A DNA stretch of 64,000 nt from Mycobacterium sp. (GCF_029961025.1 NZ_JASBVP010000007.1:469376-533375), one strand, 5' to 3'. Positions 29,911-42,678 are shown, counted from the stretch's first letter. A program made the numbers and translations. Notes: a model not told the origin generated them from the letters alone.

Positions 29911-30891
29911 TTGAGCCACGACTGGACCGATAATCGCAAGAACCTGATGCTCTTCGCGGGTCGCGCGCACCCCGAGCTGGCCGAACAGGTCGCTAAGGAG
30001 CTCAACGTTCACGTCACCGCGCAGACCGCGCGCGATTTCGCCAACGGCGAGATCTTCGTGCGCTATCACGAATCGGTCCGCGGCTGTGACGCGTTCGTGC
30101 TGCAATCGCACCCTAAGCCGCTGAACAAGTGGCTGATGGAACAGCTGATCATGCTGGATGCCCTCAAGCGCGGCAGCGCCAAGCGGGTCACCGCTATCCT
30201 GCCGTTCTATCCCTATGCGCGACAGGACAAGAAGCACCGCGGTCGCGAGCCGATCTCGGCGAGACTGGTCGCCGACCTGCTCAAGACCGCGGGCGCCGAC
30301 CGGATCGTGACGGTCGACTTGCACACCGATCAGATCCAGGGCTTCTTCGACGGGCCCGTGGACCACATGCGCGCTCAGAACTTGCTCACCGGATACCTCA
30401 AGGACAATTACACCGGTCACGACATGGTCGTCGTCTCCCCCGACTCCGGCCGGGTGCGAGTGGCCGAGAAATGGGCCGACGCGCTGGGCGGTGTGCCGTT
30501 GGCGTTCATTCACAAAACCCGGGACCCGCGGGTGCCCAATCAAGTCAAGTCCAACCGCGTCGTCGGCGAAGTCAGCGGCAAGACCTGCATCGTGGTCGAC
30601 GACATGATCGACACCGGAGGCACCGTCGCCGGTGCGGTGCCGCTGCTGCACCAGGCCGGCGCCGGTGACGTGATCGTCGCCGCCACCCACGGCGTGCTGT
30701 CCGACCCGGCCCCCAAGCTGCTGGCCGGGTGCGGCGTCCGCGAGGTGATTGTCACTAACACGCTACCGATCGGTGAGGAGAAGCGGTTTCCTCAACTCAC
30801 CGTGCTCTCGATTGCGCCGCTATTGGCCAGCACCATTCGGGCAGTTTTCGAAAATGGTTCGGTCACCGGGCTTTTCGATGGAGACGCGTAG
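29911..30891 (+). CDS. prs: Ribose-phosphate pyrophosphokinase (PRPP synthetase)
   Basis: A 326-residue enzyme that makes PRPP from ribose-5-phosphate and ATP for nucleotide, histidine and decaprenylphosphoryl-arabinose synthesis. Conserved segments are FANGEIFVRYHESVRG, FYPYARQDKKHRGREPIS, TVDLHTDQIQGFF, and the PRPP loop VVDDMIDTGGTVAGA. GGGGGAG lies four bases before the TTG start. It is followed directly by arsC with no intervening base. Confidence 0.96.
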   Translation: MSHDWTDNRKNLMLFAGRAHPELAEQVAKELNVHVTAQTARDFANGEIFVRYHESVRGCDAFVLQSHPKPLNKWLMEQLIMLDALKRGSAKRVTAILPFYPYARQDKKHRGREPISARLVADLLKTAGADRIVTVDLHTDQIQGFFDGPVDHMRAQNLLTGYLKDNYTGHDMVVVSPDSGRVRVAEKWADALGGVPLAFIHKTRDPRVPNQVKSNRVVGEVSGKTCIVVDDMIDTGGTVAGAVPLLHQAGAGDVIVAATHGVLSDPAPKLLAGCGVREVIVTNTLPIGEEKRFPQLTVLSIAPLLASTIRAVFENGSVTGLFDGDA

Positions 30892-31248
30892 ATGCAGCCG
30901 ACGGCAAACACTATCGTTATCTACCACAATCCCAAATGCAGTACGTCGTGTAAAACACTGAGGTTGTTGCAGGATAAGGGATTCCAACCGACGATCGTTG
31001 AGTACCTGAAGACCCCGCCGGCACGCGATGAACTGGTCCGCATGATCCATGACGCCGGTATCCAGGTGCGTGCTGCGGTGCGCAGGCGAGAGCCGCTGTA
31101 TGCGGAGCTAAACCTGGCCGAGGCGACCGATGACGAGCTGCTCGACGCGATGACCCGCCACCCCATCCTCATCGAACGGCCGTTCGTCATCACCCCGAAG
31201 GGCACCCGGCTGGCCCGCCCGGTCGACTGCGTTTACGAGATCCTGTGA
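30892..31248 (+). CDS. arsC: Arsenate reductase (ArsC family)
   Basis: A 118-residue thioredoxin-fold protein of the ArsC/Spx family. The active-site cysteine lies in YHNPKCSTSCKTL, and the arginines corresponding to the arsenate-binding site appear in RRREPLYAEL, LIERPFVITP and RLARPVD. ArsC reduces arsenate to arsenite with glutaredoxin or mycothiol partners. No arsenite efflux gene is nearby. The ATG abuts the prs stop codon and the stop overlaps the lpqT start (GTGA), so it is embedded in the operon. H37Rv has no gene at this point, as I recall. Confidence 0.9.
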   Translation: MQPTANTIVIYHNPKCSTSCKTLRLLQDKGFQPTIVEYLKTPPARDELVRMIHDAGIQVRAAVRRREPLYAELNLAEATDDELLDAMTRHPILIERPFVITPKGTRLARPVDCVYEIL

Positions 31249-31982
31249 CCCGCTGGGGCGACGAGGCGGCCCGCAGCGATCCCGCCCGGCGACGGCGCCC
31301 CCGGCCCGGGGGCGCACCGGTCAGGTTGCTGCGGATGCGCGCCGTGCAGCTGGCCGCCGGCGCCGGGCTTGCGTTGGCGGCGGTCGCTTGTGGTGGGCCG
31401 AAAGTCCCTGACTACCAGTCGATCTGGACGACCAGCAGTACCCCCACCACGACCACGGCGACCACCCGGCCGGTTCCATTCGCGCAGTATCTGCAAGGCA
31501 TAGGGGTATCCGGGGAACAGGTGGATCCCCGCACGTTGCCCGACCTGACCGTGTCGATTCCCACGCCGCCGGGTTGGGAGAACCGCACCAACCCGAACAT
31601 CAAGCCGGAGACGGAGATCATCGCCAAAGGCGGTGAGCTTCCGACGGCCATGCTGGTGGTGTTCAAGCTGCGCGGTGACTTCGATGCCGCCGAAGCGGTC
31701 AAACACGGCTATGACGACGCCGAGCTGTCCCAGAATTTCAGGCGGCTGGACGCTTCCACGGCCGCCTTCCACGGTTTTCCGTCGGCGATGATTCAAGGCA
31801 GCTACGACCTTGACGGCAGGCGGCTGCACACCTGGAGCCGGATCGTCATCGCCACCGGCTCACCGCCCGCCAAGCAGCGCTACCTGGTTCAGCTTTCCAT
31901 CACCACCCTGGCCGACCAGGCCTTCGCCCAGGCCGCCGACGTCGAGGAAATCATCCGCGGATTCACGGTGGCCGCCAAGTAG
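31245..31982 (+). CDS. lpqT: Lipoprotein LpqT
   Basis: A 245-residue lipoprotein of the mycobacterial LpqN/LpqT family. A basic N-terminus (about 1-31) precedes a hydrophobic segment ending in the lipobox AVACGG (lipid cysteine C49). The mature domain has DLTVSIPTPPGWENRTNPNI and SAMIQGSYDLDGRRLHTW-like conserved lines, and ends IIRGFTVAAK. The GTG start overlaps arsC by four bases; an internal ATG at 31335 (MRAVQLAAGAG) would give a more standard signal peptide. Function at the cell surface is not known. Confidence 0.88.
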   Translation: MTRWGDEAARSDPARRRRPRPGGAPVRLLRMRAVQLAAGAGLALAAVACGGPKVPDYQSIWTTSSTPTTTTATTRPVPFAQYLQGIGVSGEQVDPRTLPDLTVSIPTPPGWENRTNPNIKPETEIIAKGGELPTAMLVVFKLRGDFDAAEAVKHGYDDAELSQNFRRLDASTAAFHGFPSAMIQGSYDLDGRRLHTWSRIVIATGSPPAKQRYLVQLSITTLADQAFAQAADVEEIIRGFTVAAK

Positions 31983-32209
31983 CCGCCACGTTCGGGTGGG
32001 GCTCGCGGTTGGGCGCTGAGCCGGGGGGAGGGATTTCCCTGCAGGTCATCGGCACCGAATTTCCACCCTGAGCCGCCGATGCGCTACCCTGTGCGGGCGT
32101 CACGGCGAGGGTGAGATCGGCAGCAGCGCCGAGCACCGTTATCGACGGGAACCGGCATCTCTGTGGCCGTCGCCATCCCCTCCGGGCCAGGATGGAATCG
32201 GAGAGAACT

Positions 32210-32872
32210 ATGGCTACATCTGCGGTTAGGGCGGCCAACCGGCTGAGCGCATCGGTGCGAACCGAGACCGGCAAGGGGGCATCCAGGCGGGCGCGGCGCA
32301 ACGGCAGGATTCCCGCCGTGCTCTACGGCCACGGCGCACCCCCCCTGCACCTGGAGTTGCCCGCGCTGGAATTCGCGGCCGTGCTGCGCCACTCGGGCAC
32401 CAATGCGGTACTCACCCTCGATATCGAGGGTGAGCAGCAACTGGCGTTGACCAAGGCGCTGGACATCCACCCGATCCGGCGCACCATCCAGCACGCCGAT
32501 CTGCAGATCGTGCGGCGTGGTGAGAAGGTGGTCGTCGAGGTGGAGGTCGACGTCGACGGCGAGCCCGAGCCCGGCACCTTGGTGACCCAGGAGGCCGCCA
32601 GCCTCGAGATCGAAGCCGAGGCGCTGTCGATCCCCGAACGGTTGACCGTTTCGGTCGAGGGCGCCGCGCCCGGTACCCAGCTCACCGCGCGACAAATTCC
32701 GCTGCCACCGGGCGCCAGGCTGGTGTCCGATCCGGACCTGCTGGTCGTCAACGTCGGTTACGCCCCGACCGCCGAGCAGCTCGCGGTCGAGGGTGCCGGC
32801 GAGCTGCCCGGGGCCGCGCCGGCTCCCGGAGAGACCGCGGACACCGGGTCCGGCGCAGCCAAATCCGAGTAG
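32210..32872 (+). CDS. rplY: 50S ribosomal protein bL25 (CTC-type general stress form)
   Basis: A 220-residue protein of the long bL25/CTC type, which binds 5S rRNA. The N-terminal RNA-binding domain has [20 protein letters not shown], and [14 protein letters not shown]. The C-terminal domain has [18 protein letters not shown], and the tail is acidic and low in complexity. The ATG at 32210 is chosen because GGAGAG lies five bases upstream; the frame is open further back to 32111. The 227-base gap to lpqT includes TACCCT at about 32083, a possible -10 box, so it may have its own promoter. Confidence 0.95.
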   Translation: MATSAVRAANRLSASVRTETGKGASRRARRNGRIPAVLYGHGAPPLHLELPALEFAAVLRHSGTNAVLTLDIEGEQQLALTKALDIHPIRRTIQHADLQIVRRGEKVVVEVEVDVDGEPEPGTLVTQEAASLEIEAEALSIPERLTVSVEGAAPGTQLTARQIPLPPGARLVSDPDLLVVNVGYAPTAEQLAVEGAGELPGAAPAPGETADTGSGAAKSE

Positions 32873-32884
32873 CCGGCCGCCGGC

Positions 32885-33460
32885 GTGGCCGAGCCGCTGC
32901 TGGTGGTCGGCCTGGGCAACCCAGGGCCGAACTACGCCCGGACCCGGCACAATCTGGGGTTCATGGTCGCCGACATCCTCGCCGCGCGCCTCGGTTCGAC
33001 GTTCAAGGCGCATAAGCGTTCCGGTGCCGAGGTTCTCAGCGGTCGGCTGGCCGGCCGCTCGGTGGTGCTGGCCAAGCCGCGCTGCTTCATGAACGAGTCG
33101 GGCCGCCAGGTGGCCCCGTTGGCGCAATTCTATTCGGTGGCACCGCCCGACATCATCGTCATCCACGACGATCTTGACATTGCGTTCGGGCGCATCCGAC
33201 TCAAACGCGACGGCGGCGAGGGCGGACACAACGGGTTACGCTCGGTGGCGACTGCATTGGGCACCAAAGACTTTCAGCGCATTCGCATCGGGATCGGCCG
33301 TCCGCCCGGACACAAAGATCCGGCGGTGTTCGTCTTGGAGAACTTCACCGCCGCCGAGCGGCCGCAGGTTCCCACAATCTGCGAGCGGGCCGCCGACGCC
33401 ACCGAACTGCTCATCGAGCTGGGCCTGGACTCCGCCCAAAACGTGGTGCACGCCTGGTGA
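32885..33460 (+). CDS. pth: Peptidyl-tRNA hydrolase
   Basis: A 191-residue enzyme that releases peptides from prematurely dissociated peptidyl-tRNA. The family signature [20 protein letters not shown] contains the catalytic-site asparagine and histidine, and [16 protein letters not shown] contains the catalytic aspartate. GGHNGLRSV is also conserved. The GTG lies 12 bases after rplY, consistent with cotranscription, and rplY-pth pairing is usual in mycobacteria. It is convergent with the downstream fatty acid ligase. Confidence 0.96.
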   Translation: MAEPLLVVGLGNPGPNYARTRHNLGFMVADILAARLGSTFKAHKRSGAEVLSGRLAGRSVVLAKPRCFMNESGRQVAPLAQFYSVAPPDIIVIHDDLDIAFGRIRLKRDGGEGGHNGLRSVATALGTKDFQRIRIGIGRPPGHKDPAVFVLENFTAAERPQVPTICERAADATELLIELGLDSAQNVVHAW

Positions 33461-33499
33461 TCGGCCCGCCGGGCGCCGCGCCGGTCAGCGCCGGGCAGC

Positions 33500-35134
33500 T
33501 CAGGTGACCAGGGTGACGGAGGTAGACCTGCGCAGCTTTCCCGACGGCGTCTTCGGAATGGTCCCGGGACCCAGGACGACCACGTTGCGCGGCCGCACGT
33601 CAACCTCGGCCAACACCTCGTGGGCGACTTGGTGCTCGATGCGGCGCACTTCGGCGGGATCCTGCCAGCTGTTGGACTCCACCGCGACCGCGAAACTCTC
33701 CCGCGAGTGCCCGGCGTCGAGTCGCACCGCGACCGCGCACCCCGGCCGCACACCCTCAACCCGGCAGGCGGCCCGCTCGATGTCGGTCGGATAGATGTTG
33801 CGGCCCGCCATGATGATGACGTCTTTGACCCGCCCGCAGACCACGATGTGGCCGTTTTCCATCTGATATCCCAGGTCGCCGGTGTCGTACCAGCCGTGCT
33901 CGTCCTGCGCGGGCAGGAACCCGCCCATGGTGAGATAGCCCGGGGTGAGCGAGTCGCCGCGCAGTTCGATCACCCCGACACCGCGAGGGGGCAACACCGT
34001 GCCGTCCTCGTCGACAATCCGGACCTCAAAACCGTCGAGCGGCGGCCCCAGCGAGGCCAGTCGGCGGACGTTGCCTTTGGTGGCGGGCACCGCGCGTCGC
34101 AACGCGCTCAGCAGGTCGGCGTCCACTTCGTCGACGATCAACCCCGCACCACACGGCGAGAACGACACCGCCAGCGTCGTCTCGGCCATGCCGTAAGCCG
34201 GCAGGATCGCCTCGGGTTTGAGCCCGAACGGCCGACCCGCGTCGATCAGATCCTCGACATCGGCCGGGTCAACGGGCTCGGCGCCCGACAGCGCGAAACG
34301 CAACGTGGACAGGTCGAACTGTCCCGGCTTGGCCTGCTTGCGCAGCCGCCTGGCGAACAGTGCGTAGGCGAAGTTGGGGGCGGCGGTCATCGTGCCCCGG
34401 TACTTGTCGATCAACTTCGCCCACAACAAGGTGTCGCGCATGAAGTCCATCGGGGTGACCTTGACCAGTTCGGCGCCGAAGTACATCGGCACGGTCAGGA
34501 AACCGATCATCCCCATGTCGTGAAAGCACGGCAGCCAGCTGACCATCACGTCGGTCTCGACGTCATACTTGGCGCCGACGAACATGGCTTCGGCGTTGGC
34601 GTACACGTTGCGGTGGGTGATCTGCACGGCCTTCGGGGATCCCGTCGAGCCCGAGGTCAGCTGCATCAGGGCCAGGTCGTCCTCGTCGGTGTCGACCGGG
34701 TCTGTCGGCTCGGACGCCAGCAACTGCTCGACCGTGAGCACCTGGACACCCTTGTCCGCCAGCAACGGCACCGCCGGCAGGAACGGATCGGAAACGATGA
34801 CCGCCTTGGCCTCGATCATGTCGATGACGGTGGTGGTGTCCGTCGCCCAGAGGGCCATGTCGGTGCGCGGTGTCGGCTGGTGCAGCATGGTCAGGCTGGC
34901 TCCGCGCATCCAGAGCCCCTGCGCGGTCGGCGCGATCTCCACCGGGGCGGCGGCCAGCACGCCCACCGCATCCCCGTGCCCGACCCCGGCCGCGGCCAGC
35001 CCGCCGGCCACCCTGCGGGCGCGCTCGTGAACCTCACCCCAGGTGTGCCGGACCGGGTTGTGCGGCTCTCCGGTCACCATGCCCTTGGTGCTCTCGCGGG
35101 CGTTGCGGAACATCGTCTCGGTAAACCTGCTCAC
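33500..35134 (-). CDS. pks16: Fatty acid--AMP/CoA ligase, Pks16-like
   Basis: A 544-residue adenylate-forming enzyme, activating a fatty acid as acyl-AMP. The P loop is [16 protein letters not shown], the A5 motif region is [18 protein letters not shown], and [20 protein letters not shown] is the core A7 motif. The C-terminal lysine lies in [12 protein letters not shown]. Length matches M. tuberculosis Pks16 (Rv1013, 544), which despite its name is a FadD-type ligase. Whether it is an acyl-AMP or acyl-CoA ligase cannot be decided from sequence alone. It is convergent with pth and divergent from mfd. Confidence 0.9.
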   Translation of the reverse strand: MSRFTETMFRNARESTKGMVTGEPHNPVRHTWGEVHERARRVAGGLAAAGVGHGDAVGVLAAAPVEIAPTAQGLWMRGASLTMLHQPTPRTDMALWATDTTTVIDMIEAKAVIVSDPFLPAVPLLADKGVQVLTVEQLLASEPTDPVDTDEDDLALMQLTSGSTGSPKAVQITHRNVYANAEAMFVGAKYDVETDVMVSWLPCFHDMGMIGFLTVPMYFGAELVKVTPMDFMRDTLLWAKLIDKYRGTMTAAPNFAYALFARRLRKQAKPGQFDLSTLRFALSGAEPVDPADVEDLIDAGRPFGLKPEAILPAYGMAETTLAVSFSPCGAGLIVDEVDADLLSALRRAVPATKGNVRRLASLGPPLDGFEVRIVDEDGTVLPPRGVGVIELRGDSLTPGYLTMGGFLPAQDEHGWYDTGDLGYQMENGHIVVCGRVKDVIIMAGRNIYPTDIERAACRVEGVRPGCAVAVRLDAGHSRESFAVAVESNSWQDPAEVRRIEHQVAHEVLAEVDVRPRNVVVLGPGTIPKTPSGKLRRSTSVTLVT

Positions 35135-35505
35135 GACAACCTCCTGTCTGGCACCGGTGGTTTCCCCGGGGCCGGGATTTGATGCTCCGCCCGCTAGAGA
35201 GCACTTCGCAGCAGGCGCGCGTACACAATTGGGGAGCGGTTCGGTCTCGAAACGGTGATGAGCGGTGGACCGGCAGGCTCCCGGTGGAATTCCCCGACGG
35301 CCCGGCGGGCATACCCGGCGGGCGAGTCGATGGGCATACGCCTTGACCGCTACTCGTCACCGGCGACCATCTTAAACTTCTCTTAAGTAACCGCCAAACC
35401 GTCGAATCGTGAGACGCCCGGGGCGCCGGGGCGGCGGTCGCGACGACTGCCGGCCGCCGCCGGGACCGGCTTGGGCGGCGGTGGCCGCCTTACAATGGCG
35501 TCATC
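35135..35505. other. Intergenic region between pks16-like gene and mfd
   Basis: These 371 bases separate two divergent genes and should hold both promoters. Around 35373-35393 there is an AT-rich patch (TTAAACTTCTCTTAAGTAA) that stands out in the GC-rich surroundings and may mark a promoter. I see no convincing open reading frame, tRNA or repeat. The region is also one of the two edges of the block inverted relative to H37Rv. Confidence 0.5.
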
Positions 35506-38500
35506 ATGACCGCACCGGGGCCTGCCTGCCCAGATACCCCGATCGCGGGGCTGGTTGATCTGGCGTTGCGGGCGCCGACATTCCGCGAGCTCATGGAGCG
35601 CACGGCCGAGCGGCCCGACGAGCTACGCCTGGTCGCCCCGGCTGGTGCCCGGCCGTTCGTTGCCAGCGCCCTGGCCCGCCGCGGCCCGCTGTTGGTGGTT
35701 ACCGCGACCGGCCGGGAAGCCGAGGACCTGGCCGGCGAACTGCGCGGCGTGTTCGGGGACGCGGTGGCGATGTTCCCGTCCTGGGAGACCCTGCCGCACG
35801 AACGGCTCTCGCCCGGGGTGGACACCGTCGGGGTGCGGCTGACGGTGCTGCGCCGCCTGGCCCGCCCCGACCCCGATCCCACCGGGGCCCCGCTGCGGGT
35901 GGTGGTGACCCCGGTGCGCTCGTTGCTGCAGCCGATGGCGCCGGGGCTGGGCATGATCGAGCCGGTGACGCTCGGCGTGGGCACCGACACCGGCGCCGAC
36001 GGCGGCTTTGACGGGGTGATCGCCCGGCTGGTCGACTTGGGCTACACCCGGACGGATATGGTCGGCAAACGCGGCGAGTTTGCGGTTCGCGGAGGGATTC
36101 TGGACGTCTTCCCCCCGACCGCGGAGCATCCGGTGCGCGTCGAGTTCTGGGGTGACGAGGTCACCGAGATGCGCATGTTCACCGTCGCCGACCAGCGGTC
36201 GATCCCCGATATGCGCGTCGACACCCTGGTGGCGATGCCGTGCCGGGAGTTGCTGCTGTCCGAGGAGGTCCGCACCCGCGCCGCCAAACTGCTCGAAGAC
36301 CACGCCCGTGGTGATACCCCGGTCCTCGGCAGCATCACCGACATGCTCGCGAAGCTGGCCGAGGGCATCCCGGTCGACGGCATGGAGGCGCTGCTGCCGG
36401 TGCTACGTCCCGGGCAGCAGGTGTTGTTGACCGATCAGCTGCCCGCCGACACCCCGGTGCTGGTGTGCGACCCGGAAAAGGTCCGTGCCCGGGCCGCCGA
36501 CCTGATCAAAACCGGCAGGGAATTCCTCGAGGCTTCCTGGTCGACGGCCGCAACCGGTGGGGGCCCACGGACCTCGGCGCCCATCGACGTGGAGGCGTTC
36601 GGCGGCTCGGGCTTCGTCGAACTCGACGCGGTGCGGGCCGCGGCCCGGCGGTCGGGTCACCCGTGGTGGACGCTGAGCCAGCTGTCCGACGAGTCGGCCC
36701 TCGAATTGGATGTCCGCGCGGCACCGGCGGCGCGCGGGCATCAGCGTGACCTCGAGGCCGTTTTCGCGGCGCTGCGCGCGCACGTGCTGACCGCCCAGCC
36801 TGGCGGCGGCTACGCGGTGATCGTCGCCCCCGGGGCCGGGACGGTGCACCGGGTGGTCGAGCAGCTGGGCGAGCACGACACGCCCGCAGCCATTCTGGAG
36901 CCGGGCGCGGCGCCGAAACCCGGGGTTGTCGGTGTGCTCAAGGGCCCGCTGCGCACCGGGCTGGTGGTGCCCGGCGCCAACCTCGTCCTCATCACCGAGA
37001 CCGATCTGACCGGCAACCGGGCGGTCGCCGCGGACGGAAAACGGCTGGCGGCCAAACGACGCAACACCGTCGATCCGCTGGCGCTTACCGCCGGCGACCT
37101 GGTGGTCCACGACCAGCACGGGATCGGGCGGTTCGTGGAGATGACCGAGCGCATCGTGGGTGGGGCCCGGCGCGAATACCTGGTGCTGGAGTACGCGTCG
37201 AGCCGACGCGGAGCCGACAAGCAGACCGACAAGCTCTACGTGCCGATGGATTCGCTGCACCAGCTGTCGCGGTATGTCGGCGGGCCGGCGCCGGCGCTGA
37301 GCCGGCTGGGCGGCAGCGACTGGACCAACACCAAAAACAAGGCCCGCCGCGCGGTCCGCGAGATCGCCGGCGAGCTGGTGGCGCTGTACGCCAAGCGCCA
37401 GGCCACGGCAGGGCACGCGTTCAGCCCGGATACCCCGTGGCAGGCCGAGATGGAAGACGCCTTCGGCTTCACCGAAACCCCCGACCAGCTCACCGCGATC
37501 CGCGAGGTCAAAGCCGATATGGAAAAACCGATCCCGATGGACCGGGTGATCTGCGGTGACGTCGGCTACGGCAAAACCGAGATCGCGGTGCGCGCGGCGT
37601 TCAAGGCCGTACAGGACGGCAAACAGGTGGCCGTGCTGGTGCCCACCACGCTGCTGTGCGACCAGCATCTGCAGACGTTTCGGGAGCGGATGTCCGGGTT
37701 CCCGGTGCGAATCGAGGGGCTGTCCCGGTTCACCGGCGCCGCCGAGTCGCGTGCGGTGCTCGACGGCATGGCCGACGGCAGCGTGGACATCGTGATCGGC
37801 ACCCATCGGCTGCTGCAGACCGGGGTGCGCTGGAAAGACCTCGGGCTGGTGATCGTCGACGAGGAGCACCGTTTCGGCGTCGAACACAAGGAGCACATCA
37901 AGAGCCTGCGCACCCAGGTGGACGTGCTCACCATGAGCGCCACCCCGATCCCGCGCACCCTGGAGATGAGCCTGGCCGGCATCCGGGAGATGTCCACGAT
38001 CCTGACCCCGCCCGAGGACCGCTACCCGGTGCTGACCTACGTCGGTCCCCACGACGACAAGCAGATCGCCGCCGCGTTACGGCGTGAGTTGTTGCGCGAC
38101 GGGCAGGCGTTCTACATCCACAACCGGGTCAGCACCATCGAACGGGCCGCGGCGCGGGTGCGTGCCTTGGTGCCCGAGGCCCGGGTGGCGGTCGCGCACG
38201 GCCAAATGCCCGAGGAGCTGCTGGAACGCACCGTGGCGGGGTTTTGGAACCGCGACTACGACGTGCTGGTGTGCACGACGGTCGTCGAAGCCGGCCTGGA
38301 CATCACCAACGCCAACACCCTCATCGTCGAGCGCGCCGACAGCTTCGGGCTGTCTCAGCTGCACCAGTTGCGCGGTCGGGTCGGGCGCAGCCGCCAGCGC
38401 GGCTATGCCTACTTCTTCTATCCACCCGATGCGCCGTTGACCGAGACGGCCTATGACCGGTTGGCCACCATCGCGCAGAACAACGAACTGGGCGCGGGCA

Positions 38501-39249
38501 TGGCGGTCGCGCTGAAAGACCTCGAGATCCGCGGCGCCGGCAACGTGCTGGGTGTCGAGCAGTCCGGGCATGTGGCCGGTGTCGGGTTCGACCTGTATGT
38601 GCGCCTGGTGGGCGAGGCGGTCGAAGCGTACCGGGCCGCCGTCGACGGGCACACCGTCACGTCGCCTGCGGAGCCCAAAGACATCCGCATCGACCTGCCG
38701 GTGGACGCCCACCTGCCTTCGGACTACATCGCCAGCGACCGGCTCCGCCTGGAGGGCTACCGGCGACTGGCCGCCGCGTCGGATGACGCCGCCATCGACG
38801 CCGTCGTCGAGGAGCTGACCGACCGTTACGGGGCGCTGCCCGAACCGGCTCGGCGGCTGGTGGCGGTGGCACGGCTGCGACTGCTGTGCCGTGATCGCGG
38901 CATCACCGAGGTCTCGACGGTCTCCGCGGCGACGGTGCGGCTCTCGCCGCTGACCCTGCCGGACTCCGCGCAGGTGCGCCTGGCGCGCAGGTACCCGGGG
39001 GCACGCTACAGCGCCACCACCGCCACGGTGCAGGTTCCGATTCCCCGGGCGGGCGGTGGTGCCGGGGCGCCGCGAATCCGCGACCTTGAGCTGGTGCGCA
39101 TGGTGGCCGAGCTGGTATCGGCACTCGATGGGAATCCGCAGCAGCAAATTGATATAACGAATTCCGTGACAACGGGCGACGACGCGAGCCGGGAGGTGGG
39201 GCGGTTGCCGCACCCGGCGACCTTCGGTGGGGGGCAACACCCGCGATGA
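35506..39249 (+). CDS. mfd: Transcription-repair coupling factor Mfd
   Basis: A 1247-residue ATP-dependent DNA translocase that removes stalled RNA polymerase and recruits UvrA. The layout is complete: a UvrB-like N-terminal part, the RNA-polymerase-interacting CarD-like domain ([20 protein letters not shown]), the helicase core with Walker [17 protein letters not shown] and VDEEHRFG, the [16 protein letters not shown] motif ([16 protein letters not shown]), QLRGRVGRS, and the C-terminal TRCF domain. The mazG start overlaps its stop by four bases (ATGA). Confidence 0.97.
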   Translation: MTAPGPACPDTPIAGLVDLALRAPTFRELMERTAERPDELRLVAPAGARPFVASALARRGPLLVVTATGREAEDLAGELRGVFGDAVAMFPSWETLPHERLSPGVDTVGVRLTVLRRLARPDPDPTGAPLRVVVTPVRSLLQPMAPGLGMIEPVTLGVGTDTGADGGFDGVIARLVDLGYTRTDMVGKRGEFAVRGGILDVFPPTAEHPVRVEFWGDEVTEMRMFTVADQRSIPDMRVDTLVAMPCRELLLSEEVRTRAAKLLEDHARGDTPVLGSITDMLAKLAEGIPVDGMEALLPVLRPGQQVLLTDQLPADTPVLVCDPEKVRARAADLIKTGREFLEASWSTAATGGGPRTSAPIDVEAFGGSGFVELDAVRAAARRSGHPWWTLSQLSDESALELDVRAAPAARGHQRDLEAVFAALRAHVLTAQPGGGYAVIVAPGAGTVHRVVEQLGEHDTPAAILEPGAAPKPGVVGVLKGPLRTGLVVPGANLVLITETDLTGNRAVAADGKRLAAKRRNTVDPLALTAGDLVVHDQHGIGRFVEMTERIVGGARREYLVLEYASSRRGADKQTDKLYVPMDSLHQLSRYVGGPAPALSRLGGSDWTNTKNKARRAVREIAGELVALYAKRQATAGHAFSPDTPWQAEMEDAFGFTETPDQLTAIREVKADMEKPIPMDRVICGDVGYGKTEIAVRAAFKAVQDGKQVAVLVPTTLLCDQHLQTFRERMSGFPVRIEGLSRFTGAAESRAVLDGMADGSVDIVIGTHRLLQTGVRWKDLGLVIVDEEHRFGVEHKEHIKSLRTQVDVLTMSATPIPRTLEMSLAGIREMSTILTPPEDRYPVLTYVGPHDDKQIAAALRRELLRDGQAFYIHNRVSTIERAAARVRALVPEARVAVAHGQMPEELLERTVAGFWNRDYDVLVCTTVVEAGLDITNANTLIVERADSFGLSQLHQLRGRVGRSRQRGYAYFFYPPDAPLTETAYDRLATIAQNNELGAGMAVALKDLEIRGAGNVLGVEQSGHVAGVGFDLYVRLVGEAVEAYRAAVDGHTVTSPAEPKDIRIDLPVDAHLPSDYIASDRLRLEGYRRLAAASDDAAIDAVVEELTDRYGALPEPARRLVAVARLRLLCRDRGITEVSTVSAATVRLSPLTLPDSAQVRLARRYPGARYSATTATVQVPIPRAGGGAGAPRIRDLELVRMVAELVSALDGNPQQQIDITNSVTTGDDASREVGRLPHPATFGGGQHPR

Positions 39250-40265
39250 CCGTGGTCTTGGTCGATCCGCGCCGCCCGTCGCTGGTGCCCGTCGAAGCGA
39301 TCGGATTACTGGGGGGGCAGGTGCAATACACCGAGGAAATGCCCGTCGCGGTGCCCTGGTCACTGCCCGCGGCGCGACCGGTGCATTCCGGTGACGACGC
39401 TCCCGTGCTGTTGTCGTCTGACCCTGATCATCCGGCCGTTGTGGCGCGGTTGGCCGCCGGGGAGCGGCTGATCACGGCACCCGACCAGCAGCGGGGCGAA
39501 CGACTGGTCGACGCGGTCGCGATGATGGATAAGTTGCGCACCGCCGGGCCGTGGGAAAGCGAACAGACCCACGATTCGTTGCGTCGCTACCTGCTGGAGG
39601 AGACCTATGAGCTCTTCGATGCGGTCCGTCGTGGCGACGCGGACGATCTGCGCGAAGAGCTCGGTGACGTCTTGCTACAGGTGCTCTTCCATGCGCGTAT
39701 CGCCGAGGAAGCGCCACAGCACCCGTTCACCATCGACGACGTCGCCGACACGCTAGTCCGAAAGCTGACCAGGCGGGTGCCGGGAGTGCTTGCCGGCGAG
39801 GCGATCTCGCTTGGCGACCAGTTGGCGCAATGGGAGCAGGCCAAGGCCGTTGAGAACACCCGAAAGTCGCGAAACTCGATTATGGACGGTGTTCCGACGG
39901 CTCAGCCCGCATTGGCATTGGCGCAGAAGGTGCTTCAACGGGCAAGCACAGCCGGGGTGCCGGCCGACCTGATCCCTGCCGCGCTGACGTCGGTCACCGT
40001 CTCAGCCGAAGTCGACGTCGAGAATGCTCTTCGGGCAGCGGTTTTGGATTTCATGGAGGCGGTCCGGAGCACGGAGAAGGCCGTCGCTGCCGCGCGCCGC
40101 GGGGAGGACGTTGCCGAGGAGCTCGATGTCACCCCGCTGGGCGCGATCACCGAGGAAGAGTGGCGGGCGTACTGGCCGCCGCCGGTGGGGGAGATGGTCG
40201 ACTTGGAGGAAGCCGCCGAGGTTAGCGGCGCGGACGACCCGTCCGGCGCCGCCGAAGCCGAGTGA
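39246..40265 (+). CDS. mazG: Nucleoside triphosphate pyrophosphohydrolase MazG
   Basis: A 339-residue protein that hydrolyses (d)NTPs to monophosphates, cleansing oxidised nucleotides. The MazG helical motif is present: [10 protein letters not shown] and the paired [18 protein letters not shown] second, degenerate all-alpha copy follows from about 205. The first about 85 residues form a mycobacterial N-terminal domain. It overlaps mfd by four bases and is likely cotranscribed with it, an arrangement conserved in mycobacteria. Confidence 0.93.
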   Translation: MTVVLVDPRRPSLVPVEAIGLLGGQVQYTEEMPVAVPWSLPAARPVHSGDDAPVLLSSDPDHPAVVARLAAGERLITAPDQQRGERLVDAVAMMDKLRTAGPWESEQTHDSLRRYLLEETYELFDAVRRGDADDLREELGDVLLQVLFHARIAEEAPQHPFTIDDVADTLVRKLTRRVPGVLAGEAISLGDQLAQWEQAKAVENTRKSRNSIMDGVPTAQPALALAQKVLQRASTAGVPADLIPAALTSVTVSAEVDVENALRAAVLDFMEAVRSTEKAVAAARRGEDVAEELDVTPLGAITEEEWRAYWPPPVGEMVDLEEAAEVSGADDPSGAAEAE

Positions 40266-40433
40266 CCGGGGAGCCGCCCCGCTCGCGGGAACCGCGATCC
40301 GGCACGCAGCCGCCGGTGCCGGTGAACATCCGTTTCCCGGCAGTGCGCTTGGTCCCCAAAACCACACCCGTTAGGCGGTATGGTCCTGACAATGGCCGAT
40401 GGGCATGGTGCGGCGCAGAATCTATGGAGGTGG

Positions 40434-41219
40434 GTGCTCCCGAAGGCGTGCGACGATGGTGGTGACCAAGACGGCTTAGGAAGTGGTGTGTCGCCGGTGC
40501 GATGGTTGCGGGCGGTCGCTGTCCTGGGGGCAACGGCGGTGCTCTTGTCGTCGAGTTGCACGTGGCAGCTCGGCGCTGTCATCCCCGAGGGCGTGCCACC
40601 GCCGGCGGGGGACCCGGTGCCGCCGGTCGACACGCACCTCAAGGGCCGGCCCGCCGACCAACTGCACGAGTGGGCGGCGCGACGCGCCGCGGCGCTGAAG
40701 ATCCCGGTGATCGCGCTGGAGGCCTACGGGTACGCGGCGCGGGTCGCCGAAGTGGAGAACCCGAAATGCCATCTCGCGTGGACCACGCTGGCCGGCATCG
40801 GGGAGGTGGAAAGTCACCACGGCACCTACCACCACGCAACGATTGCACCCAACGGCGATGTGCGTCCGCCCATTCGGGGAGTGCGCCTCGACGGCACCGG
40901 CGGCACCATGCGCATCGTCGACAGCGACGACGGCGGCATGGACGGTGACTCGGCCGCCGACCGGGCAATGGGGCCGATGCAGTTCATTCCGGAGACCTGG
41001 CGATTGTATGGGGTCGACGCGCACAACGACGGGGTCGCCAGCGTGGACAACATCGACGATGCCGCACTGTCCGCGGCAGGGTATTTGTGTTGGCGCGGAA
41101 AGGATCTTGCAACACCCCGGGGATGGATTACCGCGCTTCGGGCCTACAACAATTCCGGCCCGTACGCGCGGGCGGTGCGGGACTGGGCCACCGCCTACGC
41201 GGCTGGTCACCCCCTTTAG
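40434..41219 (+). CDS. lpqU: Lipoprotein LpqU with lytic transglycosylase domain
   Basis: A 261-residue lipoprotein. The signal segment WLRAVAVLGATAVLLSSSC ends in a lipobox cysteine. The mature protein is a lytic-transglycosylase (SLT/MltB-like) domain: the catalytic glutamate lies in LAGIGEVESHHGTYH, and AMGPMQFIPETWRLYG and ALRAYNNSGPYARAV are the usual motifs. It would cleave peptidoglycan glycan strands at the cell surface. The GTG at 40434 follows GGAGG by three bases; the frame is open to 40380 with two ATG codons, but the homologous start is near VLPKACDD. Confidence 0.9.
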   Translation: MLPKACDDGGDQDGLGSGVSPVRWLRAVAVLGATAVLLSSSCTWQLGAVIPEGVPPPAGDPVPPVDTHLKGRPADQLHEWAARRAAALKIPVIALEAYGYAARVAEVENPKCHLAWTTLAGIGEVESHHGTYHHATIAPNGDVRPPIRGVRLDGTGGTMRIVDSDDGGMDGDSAADRAMGPMQFIPETWRLYGVDAHNDGVASVDNIDDAALSAAGYLCWRGKDLATPRGWITALRAYNNSGPYARAVRDWATAYAAGHPL

Positions 41220-41268
41220 CCTCGTCGAACTTGGGTGCCGGCTCCTCGGACCGTCGGTGCGGCATTAG

Positions 41269-42678
<1,410 letters not shown>

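Noticed and set aside
33620..35182. A 520-codon + strand frame opposite the pks16-like gene
   Set aside because: The adenylation motifs on the - strand are intact; the + strand product has no recognisable features.
36403..38052. A 549-codon - strand frame inside mfd
   Set aside because: It is the antisense of the Mfd RNA-polymerase-binding and helicase domains, whose motifs are complete on the + strand.
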